NCBI RefSeq assembly: GCF_000819845.1
Contig: NZ_CDCG01000018.1
Location: forward strand, 190,126-254,125
Reading direction: 5' to 3'
DNA length: 64,000 bases
Source of the DNA: Aeromonas enteropelogenes
GTDB taxonomy: Bacteria > Pseudomonadota > Gammaproteobacteria > Enterobacterales > Aeromonadaceae
The first letter of the stretch is position 1; every line of letters begins with the position of its first letter. This document shows positions 46,612 to 57,462 of the stretch, piece by piece. Under the pieces are notes generated by a model, which saw only the letters and a program-made list of their open reading frames with translations, did no database searches and was not told the DNA's origin. The position numbers and the translations under genes were made by a program.

Positions 46612-48081
46612 TCAACCAAACAAATGATTGCTGATAATGAACAGGCCACCGGAGAGCAACATAGTCAGCGGTAGGGTCAGCACCCAGGCCATCAGGATGG
46701 TCTTGATGGTCTGGCTCTGCAGACCAGACTTGTTCGCCACCATGGTACCCGCAACTGCAGAAGAAAGGATGTGCGTAGTGGATACCGGCATGCCGGTCAA
46801 GCTGGCGACCCCGATGGAGCTGGCTGCGGTGATCTGGGCCGCAATGCCCTGGCTGTAAGTCATGCCAGAGGAACCAATCTTCTCCCCCACGGTGTGAACG
46901 ATACGGCGCCAGCCCACCATGGTGCCACAACCGAGCGCCAGCGCGATGGAGACGATGACCCAGGTCGGTGCGTATTCGGCGGTCGCGGTCAGATCCTTGC
47001 GCCACTTGGCCAGATCGGTCAGCTCCTTGGCCGGCAACGGCAGTTTGGAGACCTTGCGAGCAGTATCGTCGATACAAAGCAGCAGACGGCGCACTTCACG
47101 ACGATCACTCGGGCTCAGTTGATCGTAAGTACGCACGGCGTCAAGTCGGGTATCCAGCGTCGCCATCGCCTGCAAGGCACTGTCGGCAGAGCAATGAGTC
47201 AACAGCTCTTCCTTGCTGGCTGCCGGCGCCGAGAAATTGATCACCTCACCCAAAGCAGCCTGGTTACGCTGATAGATCTCCATGATGCGATGATTGGCAT
47301 CCTGGGTGCGATCCAGATCGTAGGCGCGGCTGTTCATGTCCAGTGCGAAGTAGGCCGGCGCCATGCAGATGAGCACCAGCATCACCAGACCGATCCCTTT
47401 CTGACCATCGTTGGAGCCATGTACAAAGCTCACCCCCATGGCCGACGCAACCAGAGTGAGACGAGCCCAGAATGGCGGGTGCTTTTTGCCATCTACCAAT
47501 TGACGCTCTTCCGGCGTTTTATGGATCTTGTTGCTGGTCCAGATACGCTTCATCGCCAGCAGCAACAGGGCCGCGACGATAAAACCGATGGTAGGAGAGA
47601 TGATAAGGGAGAGCATGATGTCGATGGCCTTGCCCACGTTGATCCCCTGGGTCACCGGTTTATGGCTGATCCAGGCATAGGCACCGCCAACCCCAAGAAT
47701 GGAGCCAATCAAGGTGTGGGAGCTGGATGCCGGGATCCCGAAGAACCAAGTACCCAGGTTCCACACGATGGCGGAAAACAGCAAGGAAAACACCATGATC
47801 AATCCCTGGGTGGAATCCATCCCGAGCAGCAGATCGATGGGCAGCAAGTGAACGATGGCGTAAGCCACCCCCAGGCCACCAAACATGACACCAAAGAAGT
47901 TGAAGATCCCGGAGGCCACAACCGCCAGATGAGCGGGCATTGCCTTGGTATAGATCACCGTTGCTACCGCATTGGCGGTATCGTGAAAGCCGTTGATGAA
48001 TTCATAGGCCAGCACAAAAAAAACGGCCAATACCAAACCGATTGACCACCACAAACCCAAACCACTGAACATTTCAAACAT
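46612..48081 (-). CDS. pit: low-affinity inorganic phosphate transporter Pit
   Basis: The 489-residue inner-membrane protein aligns with E. coli PitA/PitB throughout: FINGFHDTANAVATVIYTKAMP, read in parts, FGIPASSSHTLIGSI, SFVHGSNDGQKGIG and LTGMPVSTTHILSSAVAGTM. About ten membrane segments flank a soluble middle loop (about 255-370). It imports metal-phosphate complexes with protons. ATG 48081 is taken as start (48072 also possible; E. coli starts near here). A promoter lies about 220 bp upstream. Confidence 0.94.
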   Translation of the reverse strand: MFEMFSGLGLWWSIGLVLAVFFVLAYEFINGFHDTANAVATVIYTKAMPAHLAVVASGIFNFFGVMFGGLGVAYAIVHLLPIDLLLGMDSTQGLIMVFSLLFSAIVWNLGTWFFGIPASSSHTLIGSILGVGGAYAWISHKPVTQGINVGKAIDIMLSLIISPTIGFIVAALLLLAMKRIWTSNKIHKTPEERQLVDGKKHPPFWARLTLVASAMGVSFVHGSNDGQKGIGLVMLVLICMAPAYFALDMNSRAYDLDRTQDANHRIMEIYQRNQAALGEVINFSAPAASKEELLTHCSADSALQAMATLDTRLDAVRTYDQLSPSDRREVRRLLLCIDDTARKVSKLPLPAKELTDLAKWRKDLTATAEYAPTWVIVSIALALGCGTMVGWRRIVHTVGEKIGSSGMTYSQGIAAQITAASSIGVASLTGMPVSTTHILSSAVAGTMVANKSGLQSQTIKTILMAWVLTLPLTMLLSGGLFIISNHLFG

Positions 48082-48304
48082 AAAAAAAAGCCTGTTTATG
48101 AGTTGCGGCGGATTATGCCAGATGGCGGCCAACGCCATAGCCACCCATGAAATATTTCAGCCATAAAAAAAAAGAGCATTTTTCATCAGTACAGCTTAGG
48201 TACAGGTTCCATGCGGCCTGTCGAGGATTAATTAAATCAACCAATCATTGCTTAAAACGCGTTTTTTCATGTGCTTTCTAATTACAAAAACGCTTTTTTT
48301 ACTA

Positions 48305-48332
48305 TTTATAAATCCCAAAACGACCTAATCAA
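48305..48332 (-). promoter_or_regulatory. candidate pit promoter
   Basis: Minus-strand TTGATT (48327-48332) and TATAAA (48305-48310) are 16 bp apart in AT-rich DNA, giving a leader of about 220 nt. The rest of the 48082-48420 spacer holds no gene. Confidence 0.45.
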
Positions 48333-48424
48333 GGTCATAAAACGCACAGCAAAACATCTTTTGTTGCTGGCCGTGTCTCCTTAGATGACCCCTCATTCCC
48401 ATGGTTGTCGACAGCCGGATACAA

Positions 48425-48449
48425 AAAAGGAGCACTGAGTGCTCCTTTT
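48425..48449 (-). terminator. terminator of dcd
   Basis: 11-bp stem AAAAGGAGCAC (48425-48435) / GTGCTCCTTTT (48439-48449); minus-strand tail TTTTTT, 20 bp after the dcd stop. Confidence 0.88.
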
Positions 48450-48468
48450 CATGTTATCTGCCGCCACC

Positions 48469-49050
48469 TCAATCCTGGTTGATACGGCTCGCAACGGCGC
48501 CCTGCTGGCTCTTGTACTTGGCATTTTCCCGTTTGTTGTAGGGACGTGCCGCAGTCCCCGAGAGCATCTCGAAGTTCAGCGCGCCGATCTTCATCTTGGG
48601 ACGCAGCGCCAGCGGCAGCTTGCCGCCGTTGTAGAACTCCAGCACGATGCGGCCGGACCAGCCCGGATCGATGCGGTGTGCGGTAACGTGCACCATGAGA
48701 CCAAGGCGCGCCAGCGAAGAGCGACCATCCAGCCAGCCGACGATATCCGCAGGCAGGGTAACGGATTCATAAGTCACAGCCAGTGCCAGCTGGCCCGGGT
48801 GCAGATAGAAGGCTTCGCCATCCGGAATGTGGATCTCGTCGCTCATCACCCGATCGATGGCGTCGGCCATTTCACTGCTCGGGCCGCTCAAATCGATATA
48901 GGGGGCGGTGTGATCGCGAAATACCCGAAACTCGTTGCCGAGCAGCACATCGACGCTGACGCCACTGATCCGCTCCACACCGGGTCTGGGTTCGATGATG
49001 ATCTTGCCTTCATCCAGATGACGTTCGATATCGGTATCACAAAGACGCAT
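48469..49050 (-). CDS. dcd: dCTP deaminase
   Basis: The 193-residue enzyme has the same length as E. coli Dcd and deaminates dCTP to dUTP for thymidylate synthesis. Key blocks: [45 protein letters not shown] with the catalytic Glu. ATG 49050 has AGGAG 9 nt upstream. It lies 63 bp after udk and shares the pyrimidine theme, as in E. coli. Confidence 0.97.
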   Translation of the reverse strand: MRLCDTDIERHLDEGKIIIEPRPGVERISGVSVDVLLGNEFRVFRDHTAPYIDLSGPSSEMADAIDRVMSDEIHIPDGEAFYLHPGQLALAVTYESVTLPADIVGWLDGRSSLARLGLMVHVTAHRIDPGWSGRIVLEFYNGGKLPLALRPKMKIGALNFEMLSGTAARPYNKRENAKYKSQQGAVASRINQD

Positions 49051-49084
49051 TGGGCGACTCTCCTGACAAATTATTCATTTAAAA

Positions 49085-49105
49085 AAGCCGGGCATCACCC
49101 GGCTT
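49085..49105 (-). terminator. terminator of udk
   Basis: 8-bp stem AAGCCGGG (49085-49092) / CCCGGCTT (49098-49105) with a minus-strand T run, between udk and dcd. Confidence 0.82.
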
Positions 49106-49113
49106 GTTTCATC

Positions 49114-49758
49114 TTAACCAATCAACATGTGGCGGATACGCGCCTTGAGCATGTCGATCGCGATACGGTTCTTGCCGCCACGGGGCACGATAACATCGGC
49201 ATACTGCTTGGAAGGCTCGATAAACTGCAGGAACATGGGGCGCACGGTTTTCTGGTACTGCTTGAGTACGGAATCCATGGTGCGGCCACGCTCCTGCACG
49301 TCGCGCACCAGACGGCGCAGCAGGCAGATGTCCAGCGGGGTATCCATGAAGATGGAGGCATCCATCAAATCGCGCAGACGGCTGTCGGTCAGCAGCAGGA
49401 TCCCTTCCAGAATGATCACCTTGCGCGGTGCAAAGCGGGTCACTTCACTCATCCGTGTGTGCTCGGAGTAGGAGTATTGCGGGATCTCGACCCCCTCCCC
49501 CTTGAGCAGAGAACCCAGGTGCTCTACCAGCAGGCTGTGATCCATGGAGCTGGGATGGTCATAGTTGGTTTTGACCCGCTCTTCCATGGTCAGGTGGGAT
49601 TGATCCTTGTAGTAGCAATCCTCGGAGATGACACCGATTTCCCCAGCCCCCAGCTCAGCCACCAGCTCTTCATAAATGGTCTGGGCGATAAGACTTTTAC
49701 CGGACGCAGACGCGCCCGCAATACCGATGATCACACACGAATGTTGAGTATCAGACAT
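49114..49758 (-). CDS. udk: uridine kinase
   Basis: The 214-residue P-loop kinase phosphorylates uridine and cytidine with GTP. P-loop [12 protein letters not shown], substrate region [11 protein letters not shown] and [13 protein letters not shown], and ILEGILLL match E. coli Udk (213 aa). ATG 49758 is the family start. It follows mrp by 110 bp. Confidence 0.96.
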   Translation of the reverse strand: MSDTQHSCVIIGIAGASASGKSLIAQTIYEELVAELGAGEIGVISEDCYYKDQSHLTMEERVKTNYDHPSSMDHSLLVEHLGSLLKGEGVEIPQYSYSEHTRMSEVTRFAPRKVIILEGILLLTDSRLRDLMDASIFMDTPLDICLLRRLVRDVQERGRTMDSVLKQYQKTVRPMFLQFIEPSKQYADVIVPRGGKNRIAIDMLKARIRHMLIG

Positions 49759-49868
49759 GACAAATACCTAAAAGAGAAGAGCTGTGGGGATGATTTAAAC
49801 CGATCCATTATATGAAAAAGGGTGGGCCATGCCCACCCTCAATTCCTTTTCAAGCTATCGACAGCCGA

Positions 49869-50951
49869 TTAATCACCCAGCGCCCGGGTATAGAGGGGGG
49901 TCGCAATCGGTTTTGCGCTGAAAAAGAGTTCAGCCCCTACCCTGCGGGCCAGCTTCAGATAGGCCTGAGCCAGGGTGCCTTCCGGCGCACCGAACACGGT
50001 CGGACAGCCATCATCCATGTGCTGGCGAATGTCGATGTGCAGCGGCATCTGGCCAAGCAGCGCCACATGATACTGCTCCGCCATCTTCTGGCCGCCGCCG
50101 GTACCAAACAGCGGTTCGTGATGACCGCAAGCGCTGCAGACGTGGTAGCTCATGTTCTCTATGATGCCGAGCACGGGTACATCGACTTTGTTGAACATGG
50201 CCACCCCCTTGCGCGCATCGGCCAGCGCCACATCCTGCGGCGTGGTGACGATCACCGCTCCCGAGGTAGGCACCTGCTGGGCCATGGTAAGCTGGATGTC
50301 GCCAGTGCCAGGTGGCATGTCCACTACCAGATAATCCACTTCGCCCCAGCGGGTTTCACCCAGGATCTGCGCCAGCGCCTTGCTTGCCATGGGGCCACGC
50401 CAGATGGTGGCGTCCTGCTCGGCAACCAGATAGCCGATGCTGTTGCTCTTGAGGCCGCACGCCATGACCGGCTCCATCATCTTGCCATCATGGCTGACGG
50501 GGCGCTCCTTGAGGGTACCCATCATGGTTGGGATGGAGGGGCCATAGATATCCGCATCCAGAATGGCGACCCGCGCCCCCTCCTTTTGCAGCGCAAGCGC
50601 CAGGTTGACGGCGGTGGTGGACTTGCCCACCCCCCCCTTGCCGGAGGCGACCACGATGATGTTGCGAATGCCCTGCACCGCCGCCAGACCCTGGGCCCGC
50701 GGCATGCTGGCGACGTCTATCTCCAGCTGCCAGTCGATGCGGGAGACCCCAGTCGCCGTGCGCAGCCTGGCGTCGAAGTCCTCCTTGAGCTGCTCGAGCA
50801 GCGAGAGACCGGCAAAGGGCAACACCAGCCGAATGGTGAGCCCCTGATCTTCATGGATGATCTCGCGCACGAAGCCGGCATCGACCAGATCCTTGTGCCA
50901 GCCGGCAGGCTTAAATTCGGCGAGGATCTGTTTTACTGAATCAATCACCAT
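49869..50951 (-). CDS. mrp: iron-sulfur cluster carrier Mrp/ApbC
   Basis: The 360-residue ParA/NBP35-like ATPase has a deviant Walker A GKGGVGKS (104-111), DADIYGPS, DMPPGTGD and the cluster-binding CSACG motif (CxxC). The N-terminal 85 residues are a DUF59/MIP18-like domain. It carries Fe-S clusters to apo-proteins. ATG 50951 has GAGGAG in front. It diverges from metG, as in E. coli. Confidence 0.95.
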   Translation of the reverse strand: MVIDSVKQILAEFKPAGWHKDLVDAGFVREIIHEDQGLTIRLVLPFAGLSLLEQLKEDFDARLRTATGVSRIDWQLEIDVASMPRAQGLAAVQGIRNIIVVASGKGGVGKSTTAVNLALALQKEGARVAILDADIYGPSIPTMMGTLKERPVSHDGKMMEPVMACGLKSNSIGYLVAEQDATIWRGPMASKALAQILGETRWGEVDYLVVDMPPGTGDIQLTMAQQVPTSGAVIVTTPQDVALADARKGVAMFNKVDVPVLGIIENMSYHVCSACGHHEPLFGTGGGQKMAEQYHVALLGQMPLHIDIRQHMDDGCPTVFGAPEGTLAQAYLKLARRVGAELFFSAKPIATPLYTRALGD

Positions 50952-51137
50952 TAACTCCTCATTATCTCGTCATTATCTTGAGGTGAACGGTTACCGCACA
51001 CAAATCAGTGGCTTGCCTGCCGCGCTCAATACGGCGTCCACCGGGCGGGGCAGCGCCACAACCCTAGGCAGGCTACCCCCAATTCGGGTAACATGCACGG
51101 CACTGTATCATCCCAACAAGCACATCAAGAACGTATT

Positions 51138-53171
51138 ATGGCAACTGATCCTCGTACAATGCTGGTAACCTGCGCCCTTCCCTATGCCAATGGCTCCATT
51201 CACCTTGGCCACATGCTGGAACACATCCAGGCCGATATCTGGGTTCGTTATCAGCGAATGCGCGGTCATCAGGTCCACTTCATCTGTGCCGATGATGCCC
51301 ACGGCACCCCGATCATGCTCAAGGCGCAGCAGATGGGGATCACCCCGGAAGAGATGATTGCGGCGGTTTCCCAGGAGCACCAGGCCGATTTCGCCGGCTT
51401 CAACATCAGCTTCGACAACTACCACTCCACCCACAGCGAAGAGAACCGCGAGCTGGCGAGCCTCATCTACACCCGCCTCAAAGAGGCCGGCAAAATCAGC
51501 AGCCGCACCATCTCCCAGCTGTTCGATCCGGAAAAGGCCATGTTCCTGCCGGACCGCTTCGTCAAGGGCACCTGCCCCAAGTGCAAGTCTCCAGATCAGT
51601 ACGGTGACAACTGCGACAGTTGCGGCGCCACCTACAGCCCGACTGAACTGATTGACCCGAAATCCGCCGTCTCCGGCGCGACCCCGGTGATGAAGGATTC
51701 CGAGCACTTCTTCTTCGACCTGCCCCAGTTCGAAGCCTGGCTGGCCGGCTGGGTACGTGGCTCCGGCGCCATCCAGGAAGAGATGGCCAACAAGATGCAA
51801 GAGTGGTTCGAAAGCGGCCTGCAGCAGTGGGACATCACCCGCGACGCCCCCTACTTCGGCTTCGAGATCCCGGGCGCCCCTGGCAAATACTTCTACGTTT
51901 GGCTGGATGCCCCCATCGGCTATATGGCGTCGTTCAAGAATCTGTGCAACAAGCGCGGCGACATCGATTTTGACAGCTACTGGAAAGCGGATTCCGACGC
52001 CGAGCTCTACCACTTCATCGGCAAGGACATCGCCTACTTCCACTGCCTGTTCTGGCCGTCCATGCTGGAAGGGGCGGGTTTCCGCAAGCCGACCAAGGTC
52101 AACGTACACGGCTATGTGACCGTCAACGGCGCCAAGATGTCCAAGTCCAAGGGCACCTTCATCAAGGCTTCCACCTACCTGAACCACCTGGATCCGGAGT
52201 GCCTGCGCTACTACTACGCAGCCAAGCTCAACAGCCGCATCGACGATCTGGACTTGAACCTTGAAGACTTCGTGCAGCGCGTCAACGCCGACGTGGTCAA
52301 TAAGCTGGTCAACCTCGCCTCCCGTAACGCCGGCTTTATCGCCAAGCGCTTCGGCGGCAAACTGGCCGCCACCTGCGCCGAGCCCGAACTCTATGCCGAG
52401 TTCGCCAACGCCCGCGCCGCCATCAGTGAAGCCTACGAGAGCCGCGAATTCAGCCGCGCCATCCGCGAGATCATGGCCCTGGCCGACAAGGCCAACCGCT
52501 ATGTGGACGACAAGGCCCCCTGGGTCATCGCCAAGCAGGAAGGGGCAGATGCCGAGCTGCAAGCGGTCTGCTCCGTCGGTATCAACTTGTTCCGCGTGCT
52601 GATGGCTTACTTGAAGCCCGTCATGCCCCAGCTGGCCGAGCGCGCCGAGGCTTTCCTGGGTGAGACCCTGGCTTGGGACGGCATCGCCTCCCCGCTGGTC
52701 GACCACACCGTCGCTCCGTTCAAGGCGCTGTTCTCCCGCATCGAGCCGGCCAAAATTGAAGCCATGATCGAAGCCTCCAAGGAGGATCTGGCCAAGGAGC
52801 AGGCGCCGAAAGTGACCGGTCCCCTGGTAGACGATCCTATCAGCGAGACCATCGCCTACGACGACTTTGCCAAGATTGACCTGCGCGTGGCGCTGATCAA
52901 GAAGGCCGAAGCGGTGCCGGAAGCAGACAAGCTGCTGAAACTGCAGCTCGACATCGGCGGCGAAACCCGCCAGGTGTTCGCCGGCATCAAGTCCGCCTAC
53001 AACCCCGAAGATCTGGAAGGCAAGCTGACCGTGATGGTGGCCAACCTGGCCCCGCGCAAGATGCGCTTTGGCATGTCCGAAGGCATGGTGCTGGCTGCTG
53101 GCCCCGGCGGCAAGGATCTCTGGATCCTGGAGCCCCAGGAAGGCGCCCAGCCCGGCATGCGTGTCAAGTAA
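51138..53171 (+). CDS. metG: methionyl-tRNA synthetase
   Basis: The 677-residue class I synthetase has exactly the E. coli length. HLGHM (HIGH motif), the zinc knuckle [28 protein letters not shown] (KMSKS) and a C-terminal tRNA-binding/dimerisation OB domain (from about residue 575, [15 protein letters not shown]) are visible. ATG 51138 (MATDPRTM) is chosen. The long minus-strand frame opposite it is an antisense shadow. Confidence 0.98.
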   Translation: MATDPRTMLVTCALPYANGSIHLGHMLEHIQADIWVRYQRMRGHQVHFICADDAHGTPIMLKAQQMGITPEEMIAAVSQEHQADFAGFNISFDNYHSTHSEENRELASLIYTRLKEAGKISSRTISQLFDPEKAMFLPDRFVKGTCPKCKSPDQYGDNCDSCGATYSPTELIDPKSAVSGATPVMKDSEHFFFDLPQFEAWLAGWVRGSGAIQEEMANKMQEWFESGLQQWDITRDAPYFGFEIPGAPGKYFYVWLDAPIGYMASFKNLCNKRGDIDFDSYWKADSDAELYHFIGKDIAYFHCLFWPSMLEGAGFRKPTKVNVHGYVTVNGAKMSKSKGTFIKASTYLNHLDPECLRYYYAAKLNSRIDDLDLNLEDFVQRVNADVVNKLVNLASRNAGFIAKRFGGKLAATCAEPELYAEFANARAAISEAYESREFSRAIREIMALADKANRYVDDKAPWVIAKQEGADAELQAVCSVGINLFRVLMAYLKPVMPQLAERAEAFLGETLAWDGIASPLVDHTVAPFKALFSRIEPAKIEAMIEASKEDLAKEQAPKVTGPLVDDPISETIAYDDFAKIDLRVALIKKAEAVPEADKLLKLQLDIGGETRQVFAGIKSAYNPEDLEGKLTVMVANLAPRKMRFGMSEGMVLAAGPGGKDLWILEPQEGAQPGMRVK

Positions 53172-53192
53172 GCGCAATTTCACATCCCATTC

Positions 53193-53220
53193 AAAGAGAG
53201 GCCCCTGGCCTCTCTTTTTT
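53193..53220 (+). terminator. rho-independent terminator of metG
   Basis: Perfect 11-bp stem AAAGAGAGGCC (53193-53203) / GGCCTCTCTTT (53207-53217), then TTT. Confidence 0.92.
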
Positions 53221-53362
53221 CATGCCCGCGCCGCTGTGCCAAGGGCTAACAAGAAGACTTGCCCTCCTCCCTCGCGGATGGTTGTCGCCATCGTGCAATT
53301 TGCCTAGACTGGCGGTTCTCGTCGGGTCATCGACCCGTCATTCATCACGGCAAGGAGTAAGC

Positions 53363-53998
53363 ATGATCACCTTATATGGAACCCCTGTCAGCCGGGCACT
53401 GCGTGTCTCCTGGTTGCTGGAAGAGCTGGGTATCGAGTGGCAGTTCCAGTTTCTCGACTTTGCCAAGGGGGAAAACCGCAGCGACTGGTTTTTGACCCTC
53501 AACCCGAGTGGCAAGATGCCGGTGATCAAGGATGGGGAGTTCGTTTTGACCGAATCTGCCGCCATCATGCAATACCTGGCCGAGGTCTACGGGCCAGAGT
53601 GGCTGCCAGAGAGAGGGACGCAGGCCTCGGCGCTGCACGCCCAGTGGGTCAGTTTCATCACCTGCGAGCTGGAGCAGCCGCTCTGGACCATCGGCAAGCA
53701 CCGCTTCGCCCTGCCCGAGGCCCAGCGCCTGGCGGCCATCTTCCCCACCGCCAAGTGGGAGTTTGACAAGGCAGCTGCCATTGCCGAATCCTGGGTGCCT
53801 GAGCAGGGCTACCTGCTGGGGGAGCAGATCACTATCGCAGATCTGCTGCTGGCCCATACCCTGATGTGGGCGACCCGCTTCGAGCAGAGCATACCGCCAA
53901 AACTCGCGGCCTATCGGGATCGCCTGGCCAAGCGCCCGGCCCTGCAGGCGGTGCTCGCCAAGACCCAGGCCATCGCCGACGCCGCGCAGGCCAAATAA
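53363..53998 (+). CDS. glutathione S-transferase family protein
   Basis: The 211-residue protein has an N-terminal thioredoxin-fold GST domain (MITLYGTPVSRALRVSWLLE, NPSGKMPVIKDGEFVLTESAAI with the cis-Pro and glutathione-binding Glu-Ser, read in parts) and a helical C-terminal domain with the N-capping TIADLLLAH block. The substrate is unknown. ATG 53363 has AAGGAG 6 nt upstream; the frame is open further up without a site. Single-gene transcript. Confidence 0.88.
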   Translation: MITLYGTPVSRALRVSWLLEELGIEWQFQFLDFAKGENRSDWFLTLNPSGKMPVIKDGEFVLTESAAIMQYLAEVYGPEWLPERGTQASALHAQWVSFITCELEQPLWTIGKHRFALPEAQRLAAIFPTAKWEFDKAAAIAESWVPEQGYLLGEQITIADLLLAHTLMWATRFEQSIPPKLAAYRDRLAKRPALQAVLAKTQAIADAAQAK

Positions 53999-54007
53999 TG
54001 CAAACAA

Positions 54008-54034
54008 AAGCGGGAGCCCACGGGGCTCCCGCTT
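54008..54034. terminator. bidirectional terminator
   Basis: 12-bp perfect stem AAGCGGGAGCCC (54008-54019) / GGGCTCCCGCTT (54023-54034), loop ACG, between convergent gst and acyP. Confidence 0.88.
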
Positions 54035-54047
54035 CCTTTCGTCGATC

Positions 54048-54320
54048 TCAATTGGTATGAAAACCCTGTCCCTTGGGCGGCGGCGCCTCTTCATACTCCA
54101 TCCGGGTCACCCTGGCGGTACGCGGGCCATGCTCCAGCCAGCCCAGCATCATCTGTACCCCCTGCGTTGGACCGCAGATCAGGATCTCCACCGAGCCATC
54201 TTCCAGGTTGTAGGCATGCCCTCGCAGGCCCAGTTGCAAGGCGCGCTCGCGAGTGAAATAGCGAAACCCCACGCCCTGAACCTGTCCCCACACCCGAATG
54301 ACAAACGATTGCTCTCCCAT
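54048..54320 (-). CDS. yccX: acylphosphatase
   Basis: The 90-residue enzyme hydrolyses acyl phosphates. The signature GQVQGVGFRYFT contains the catalytic Arg20, and GHAYNLEDGSVEI contains Asn38. Length and sequence match E. coli YccX, which also neighbours the rlmI gene. ATG 54320. Confidence 0.95.
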   Translation of the reverse strand: MGEQSFVIRVWGQVQGVGFRYFTRERALQLGLRGHAYNLEDGSVEILICGPTQGVQMMLGWLEHGPRTARVTRMEYEEAPPPKGQGFHTN

Positions 54321-54403
54321 TTCTCACACCTTCTGCTTAAGGAATTGGCTGCCAAGACGATAATGTGCGCGACACTCTCTCTTCTGCAGGATGCAGCTCC
54401 ATT

Positions 54404-55834
54404 ATGAAAGAAGTTAAATTCCGTTGGGTTGACCGCTATCTCATTCACCTGACCATTGGTGAAAAATTCTACGTCTCGTTTTGGCTCCCTCTGCTGATCA
54501 TTGCCTTTCTCAGCTGGTACATGCTGGCCAGCAGTCATGAACAGGAGATCCAGCTCAGAGTCCAGCAGTTGCAAGAGCAGGTCAAAACGGTGGCCCAGCT
54601 GGTGAGCCAGCAACCCGGCCTCGTCCTGCCCGCCGATCTGCGTCTGGAGGCGCAAGGCAGCGCCGGCCTGCAGCAACAGGGGGAGCACTACCGGTTCAGC
54701 GCCGCAGCGGGCCAGGCGGGCTACGTCACCGGCCAGCTCGATGTCAGCAACATATCCATGTGGGATGATCAGGGCTCAACTCTGATCCTCATCGCCATCC
54801 TCGCAGTCCTGATGGCCCTGGTCATCCACTATATGATGACCTTTGTTTCCGGCGCCCTCTACTCCACCAACAAGGCGTTGCAGACCGTCGCCGACGGGGA
54901 CCTCACCTTTCGTCTCAACTTCTTCCCGGTGCGGGACGAATTCTCGGTGCTGGCGGGCAGCATAGACCGCTTCACCGACCGTCAACACAAGATAGTCAAA
55001 CTGGTGGAAGAGTCCGCCGAGGCGCTCACTCTGGCTGCCGACGAGTTTCGCGAGCACGCCGGCGAAGGGGAAGCCATGGCCCGCGCCCAGCGCTTGCACA
55101 TGGATTCTCTCGCCACCGCAATGGAGCAGATGTCCGCCGCCATCCGAGAAGTGGCTCGCAACGCCAACGACACCCTGCAACAGACTCGCCAGTCCAGCGA
55201 GGAGGCGGCCAACGGTGCCGAGCGGGTGGCCCGTACCATAGAGGCTATACGCACCCTGGCCGACGAGATTGGCAACGCCTCCGGCGCGGTGGAGCGGCTG
55301 ACTCACAACGCCAATCGCATCAACGAAGTGGTCAACGTCATCAACGCCATCTCCCAGCAGACCAACCTGCTGGCGCTCAATGCCGCCATCGAGGCCGCCC
55401 GCGCCGGCGAGCAGGGACGCGGTTTTGCGGTGGTCGCCGACGAGGTGCGCACCCTCGCCAGCCGCACCCAGCAGGCGACGGTGGAGATCCAGCAGATGAT
55501 TGAAGAGCTGCAGGCCGGCACCGGGGCGCTGAACGACATCATGGAGAAGACCGTCGGTCGCGCCGCCAGCAGCCAGCAGCTGATCAGCGAAGTGGGGCTG
55601 GATATCGAAAAATTGAGCAACCACAGCGATGCGGTGCTGGAGATGAGCACCCAGATCGCCACCTCCAGCGAGGAGCAGAGCTCGGTGGCCGCCGAGATCA
55701 CCCACAACCTGGATCAGGTGCGCCACGAGGCGGCGCAGGTGGAGGAGTCCGCCAGCGCCTCGGTGGCCGGTACCCAGGGACTGAAAGCCACCGCCAGCGA
55801 ACTGACCCAGGCCCTCAAGGGGATCAAGATCTAA
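54404..55834 (+). CDS. methyl-accepting chemotaxis protein
   Basis: The 476-residue receptor has two membrane helices (about residues 25-45 and 125-150) around a short periplasmic part of about 80 residues. A HAMP domain ([18 protein letters not shown]) and a long cytoplasmic coiled coil with the conserved tip [20 protein letters not shown] and [15 protein letters not shown] follow. The small sensor part lacks a recognised Cache or 4HB fold, so the ligand is unknown. ATG 54404 (MKEVKFRW) is chosen. The gene stands alone, divergent from acyP. Confidence 0.93.
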   Translation: MKEVKFRWVDRYLIHLTIGEKFYVSFWLPLLIIAFLSWYMLASSHEQEIQLRVQQLQEQVKTVAQLVSQQPGLVLPADLRLEAQGSAGLQQQGEHYRFSAAAGQAGYVTGQLDVSNISMWDDQGSTLILIAILAVLMALVIHYMMTFVSGALYSTNKALQTVADGDLTFRLNFFPVRDEFSVLAGSIDRFTDRQHKIVKLVEESAEALTLAADEFREHAGEGEAMARAQRLHMDSLATAMEQMSAAIREVARNANDTLQQTRQSSEEAANGAERVARTIEAIRTLADEIGNASGAVERLTHNANRINEVVNVINAISQQTNLLALNAAIEAARAGEQGRGFAVVADEVRTLASRTQQATVEIQQMIEELQAGTGALNDIMEKTVGRAASSQQLISEVGLDIEKLSNHSDAVLEMSTQIATSSEEQSSVAAEITHNLDQVRHEAAQVEESASASVAGTQGLKATASELTQALKGIKI

Positions 55835-55947
55835 TCGCGTAATTCGCCAGATCAGGCCGGAGGGCGTAAATGCGCCGGGTCGTTTGAGTTTTACCTGCGG
55901 GCCACATAGAATGTGGCCCCTTTTCTTTCTACCATCGGCAACTACCC

Positions 55948-57141
55948 ATGAGCGCTTCCATCTATCTCGTCAAAGGCCGCGAAAAATCCCTGCTACGTCG
56001 CCACCCCTGGATCTTCTCCAAGGGGATCGAGCGGGTTCAGGGCAACCCCATCGACGGCGACACCGTCGAGATCTACTCAAACGATGGCAAGTGGCTCGCC
56101 CGTGGCGCCTGGTCCGGCAGCTCCCAGATCCGCGCCCGAGTCTGGACCTTCGACAAGGACGAGACCATCGATCTCGACTTCTTTATCCGCCGCCTCTCCT
56201 ATGCCCAGGAGTCCCGCGATCCGCTGATCAAGCGCCAGGGTCTCACCGGCTATCGCCTGTGTGCCGCCGAGTCCGACGGTCTGCCGGGTCTGACCATCGA
56301 CCGTTACGCCGATTTTCTGGTGTGCCAGATCCTCTCCGCCGGTGCCGAGTTCCAGCGGGACCTCATCACCCAGGCCCTGCGCACCCTCTACCCCGAGTGC
56401 AGCATCTATGAGCGCTCCGACGTGGCGGTACGCAAGAAGGAAGGTCTGAAAGAACGCACCGGCGTGATTTACGGCGAGACCCCGAACGAACCCGTGATGA
56501 TCGAGGAAAACGGCGGAGTCAAGATCCTGGTGGACATCCGCAACGGCCACAAGACCGGCTTCTATCTGGATCAGCGTGATAACCGTCAGGCGGCCGCCAA
56601 ATACACCGAAGGCAAGCGGGTGCTCAACTGCTTCTGCTACACCGGCGGTTTTGGCGTCTATGCCCTCAAGGGCGGCGCCAAGGAGGTGGTCAACGTCGAT
56701 CTCTCCCAGAACGCACTGGACATCGCCCGTCAGAACGCCGAGCTGAACGGCCTGGACACCTGCAATACCCAGTTCGTGCGTCACGACGTGTTCAAGCTGC
56801 TGCGCGAATATCGCGAGAAGGGCGAGAAGTTCGACGTCATCGTGCTGGATCCCCCCAAGTTTGCCGAGAGCAAGGCCCAGCTGCTGGGTGCCTGCCGCGG
56901 CTACAAGGACATCAACATGTTGGCGTTCCAGCTGCTGGCGCCGGGCGGCGTGCTGCTCACCTACTCCTGCTCCGGCCTGATGGAGCAGAGCCTGTTCCAA
57001 AAGATCGTCGCCGATGCGGCCCTCGATGCCGGTCGCGATGCCCAGATCCTGGAGCTGCTCTCCCAGGCCTCCGATCACCCCATCGGTACCGCCTATCCGG
57101 AAGGTTTCTACCTCAAGGGGCTGGTGGTGCGCGCCCGCTGA
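55948..57141 (+). CDS. rlmI: 23S rRNA m5C1962 methyltransferase RlmI
   Basis: The 397-residue protein has an N-terminal PUA domain ([19 protein letters not shown], read in parts) and a SAM-methyltransferase domain with [32 protein letters not shown] and the catalytic Cys in TYSCSGLM. It matches E. coli RlmI (YccW, 396 aa), which sits next to yccX there too. Confidence 0.95.
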   Translation: MSASIYLVKGREKSLLRRHPWIFSKGIERVQGNPIDGDTVEIYSNDGKWLARGAWSGSSQIRARVWTFDKDETIDLDFFIRRLSYAQESRDPLIKRQGLTGYRLCAAESDGLPGLTIDRYADFLVCQILSAGAEFQRDLITQALRTLYPECSIYERSDVAVRKKEGLKERTGVIYGETPNEPVMIEENGGVKILVDIRNGHKTGFYLDQRDNRQAAAKYTEGKRVLNCFCYTGGFGVYALKGGAKEVVNVDLSQNALDIARQNAELNGLDTCNTQFVRHDVFKLLREYREKGEKFDVIVLDPPKFAESKAQLLGACRGYKDINMLAFQLLAPGGVLLTYSCSGLMEQSLFQKIVADAALDAGRDAQILELLSQASDHPIGTAYPEGFYLKGLVVRAR

Positions 57142-57167
57142 TCGGCAAGCGCCCTCTCTTTTTGATC

Positions 57168-57197
57168 AATCAGGCCCCGTTGCGGGCCTGATTTTTT
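57168..57197 (+). terminator. rho-independent terminator of rlmI
   Basis: 10-bp stem AATCAGGCCC (57168-57177) / GGGCCTGATT (57184-57193), then TTTT. Confidence 0.9.
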
Positions 57198-57462
57198 GCC
57201 GCGCCCTTGTCGTTTGTGCCGTACCCACCCCCTCTCCTTTCACCTTCTCGGCCCGCTTGGCCCCTGTCATCCTTTACTGCGTGTTTTTGCACAATAAGTG
57301 CACATCTATGACTTCAATCACACTCGTATGACTCTCTTTCTCGTAACGTAAGCCAGCCTGAGGCGATCCTGCGTCCGGGATGCCGCCCCATCAGGACTGA
57401 GGGGTCGGCACAACAACAAAAATCGATGTCAGGCCAAGCTGAACATCACAAGGGATAACGTC

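Noticed and set aside
51108-53183. 691-codon minus-strand open frame opposite metG
   Set aside because: It mirrors the metG codons. Composition is repetitive (Gly/Val/His-rich) and has no family motif, and metG is certain on the plus strand.
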